From NCBI RefSeq assembly GCF_024347415.1, contig NZ_AP025477.1, positions 372,001-436,000 of the forward strand: a stretch of DNA of 64,000 bases. Direction: 5' to 3'. The DNA comes from Vibrio crassostreae. Lineage in GTDB: Bacteria > Pseudomonadota > Gammaproteobacteria > Enterobacterales > Vibrionaceae. Made by a program: the position numbers and the translations under genes. Shown here piece by piece: positions 63,350 to 64,000 of the stretch. The notes below the pieces were generated by a model, which worked only from the letters and a program-made list of their open reading frames with translations, did no database searches and had not been told where the DNA came from. Positions within the stretch are counted from its first letter, which is position 1, and each line of letters starts with the position of its first letter.

Positions 63350-64000
63350 ATGGGAACAGTTTTCCGAAGCAAAGCCTCGCAGCGCACTCAGTTTTTCAGG
63401 TTAAATTTAACTTCATGTGCAGTCATGCTGCCGCTTATTGCTCTATATCCCTCCGTTACACACGCTTCTGATACCGAAACACCTGCCGTCACCGTAATTG
63501 AAACCACTCAACTGGTTGGTTTTGGTGAAGCGAAATATCCAGCCGATTTCACTCACTTTGATTACGTTAATCCTGATGCGCCAAAACTAGGTAAAGTGAC
63601 CTACGGCAGCATTGGCACCTACGATAGCTTTAATCGATTCGGTTCTCGCGGCGTTGCTGCAAGTTACACGGGTGAGATTTACGATACCTTGATGTTTTCT
63701 CCGAGCGACGAGATTGATGCGTATTATCCATTAATCGCCTCAAAGGTTCGCTACGCCAGTGATTTCACTTGGATGGAAATTGATATCAATCCAAAAGCCA
63801 GATTCAATGATGGTGAGCCTATTACGGCTCATGATGTGGCATTCACCTTTAATAAGTTTTCAACCGAGGGTGTGCCTCAATACCGTGTCTATTACAAAGA
63901 AATTAAGTCAGTCACCGCGGTTTCTGATTTAGTGGTTCGTATTGAGATGGAGAAGCCAAACCGCGAGAAGTTGTTTAGCTTTGCCCAAAGTACTCGCGTA
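63350..64000 (+). CDS. Extracellular solute-binding protein, YejA-like (3' truncated by window)
   Basis: 217 residues visible from ATG 63350, preceded by AAGGGAGAG. A long N-terminal segment ends in a hydrophobic signal (VMLPLIALYPSVTHA). The mature part has GEAKYPADFTHFDYVNPDAPKLG, YDSFNRFG, YTGEIYDTLM and FNDGEPITAHDVAFTF, characteristic of the SBP_bac_5 YejA group that binds peptides for the YejABEF importer. The yejB/E/F genes would be expected beyond the window. Confidence 0.88.
   Translation, partial: MGTVFRSKASQRTQFFRLNLTSCAVMLPLIALYPSVTHASDTETPAVTVIETTQLVGFGEAKYPADFTHFDYVNPDAPKLGKVTYGSIGTYDSFNRFGSRGVAASYTGEIYDTLMFSPSDEIDAYYPLIASKVRYASDFTWMEIDINPKARFNDGEPITAHDVAFTFNKFSTEGVPQYRVYYKEIKSVTAVSDLVVRIEMEKPNREKLFSFAQSTRV

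Overview
This window reads as a Vibrio chromosome, most likely the Splendidus clade. That assignment is inference, based on gene content and order: a fruBKA-fruR locus, an rbsDACBKR operon, an assimilatory nasA/nirBD cluster, a Zur-type zinc locus, and an array of integron cassettes with VCR-like attC sites. In V. cholerae the fru and rbs loci lie on chromosome 2, so chromosome 2 is a reasonable guess. No rRNA or tRNA gene and no CRISPR array was seen.

Layout. 1-546: HPt end of a hybrid sensor kinase. 0.7-8.9 kb: cis/trans fatty acid isomerase, VRR-NUC nuclease, OFA-type MFS transporter, small membrane protein, YajD HNH protein, YghU. 9.1-12.1 kb: zinc locus behind a good Zur box, encoding a His-rich outer membrane protein, a ZnuA-like binding protein and a ZnuB-like permease, with no ATPase gene. 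12.2-19.0 kb: DOPA-dioxygenase-like protein, then an ABC membrane domain without ATPase, an RND adaptor split by one extra base, an RND pump and an AraC/GyrI-like regulator. 19.1-24.4 kb: fructose PTS with three Cra-type operators. 24.5-34.2 kb: nitrate/nitrite assimilation (PP2C-kinase fusion, NarK-type transporter, nirD, nirB behind a sigma-54 promoter, and divergent nasA).

34.4-44.45 kb is an integron cassette array with ten attC sites and a terminal remnant, and no integrase gene in view (CALIN type). Its cassettes encode small membrane proteins, a DUF6680-like protein, a putative abortive-infection protein, a CsrA-like protein with an overlapping partner, a possible HEPN protein, a methyltransferase, a TIR protein and an esterase. 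One attC is split by an IS110-family element.

The IS110 element is the most interesting object here. Its 205-base non-coding end folds into hairpins on paper and carries four short segments that match, in the expected order and polarity, the two halves of the attC target and the two ends of the element. That is the architecture of an IS110 bridge RNA, apparently programmed to recognise integron attC core sites. Joining the two element ends across the shared ACAAA would also create a sigma-70-like promoter with a 17-base spacer.

44.4-64 kb is ordinary Vibrio chromosome: DoxX-like protein, lipoprotein, EamA/LysR pair, CSS-EAL phosphodiesterase, LprI-like protein, nitrilase-family hydrolase, CHASE3 hybrid kinase, rbs operon with two RbsR-type operators, a stand-alone winged-helix protein, an outer membrane barrel, an endonuclease/exonuclease/phosphatase-family protein, and the 5' part of a YejA-like binding protein gene running off the end.
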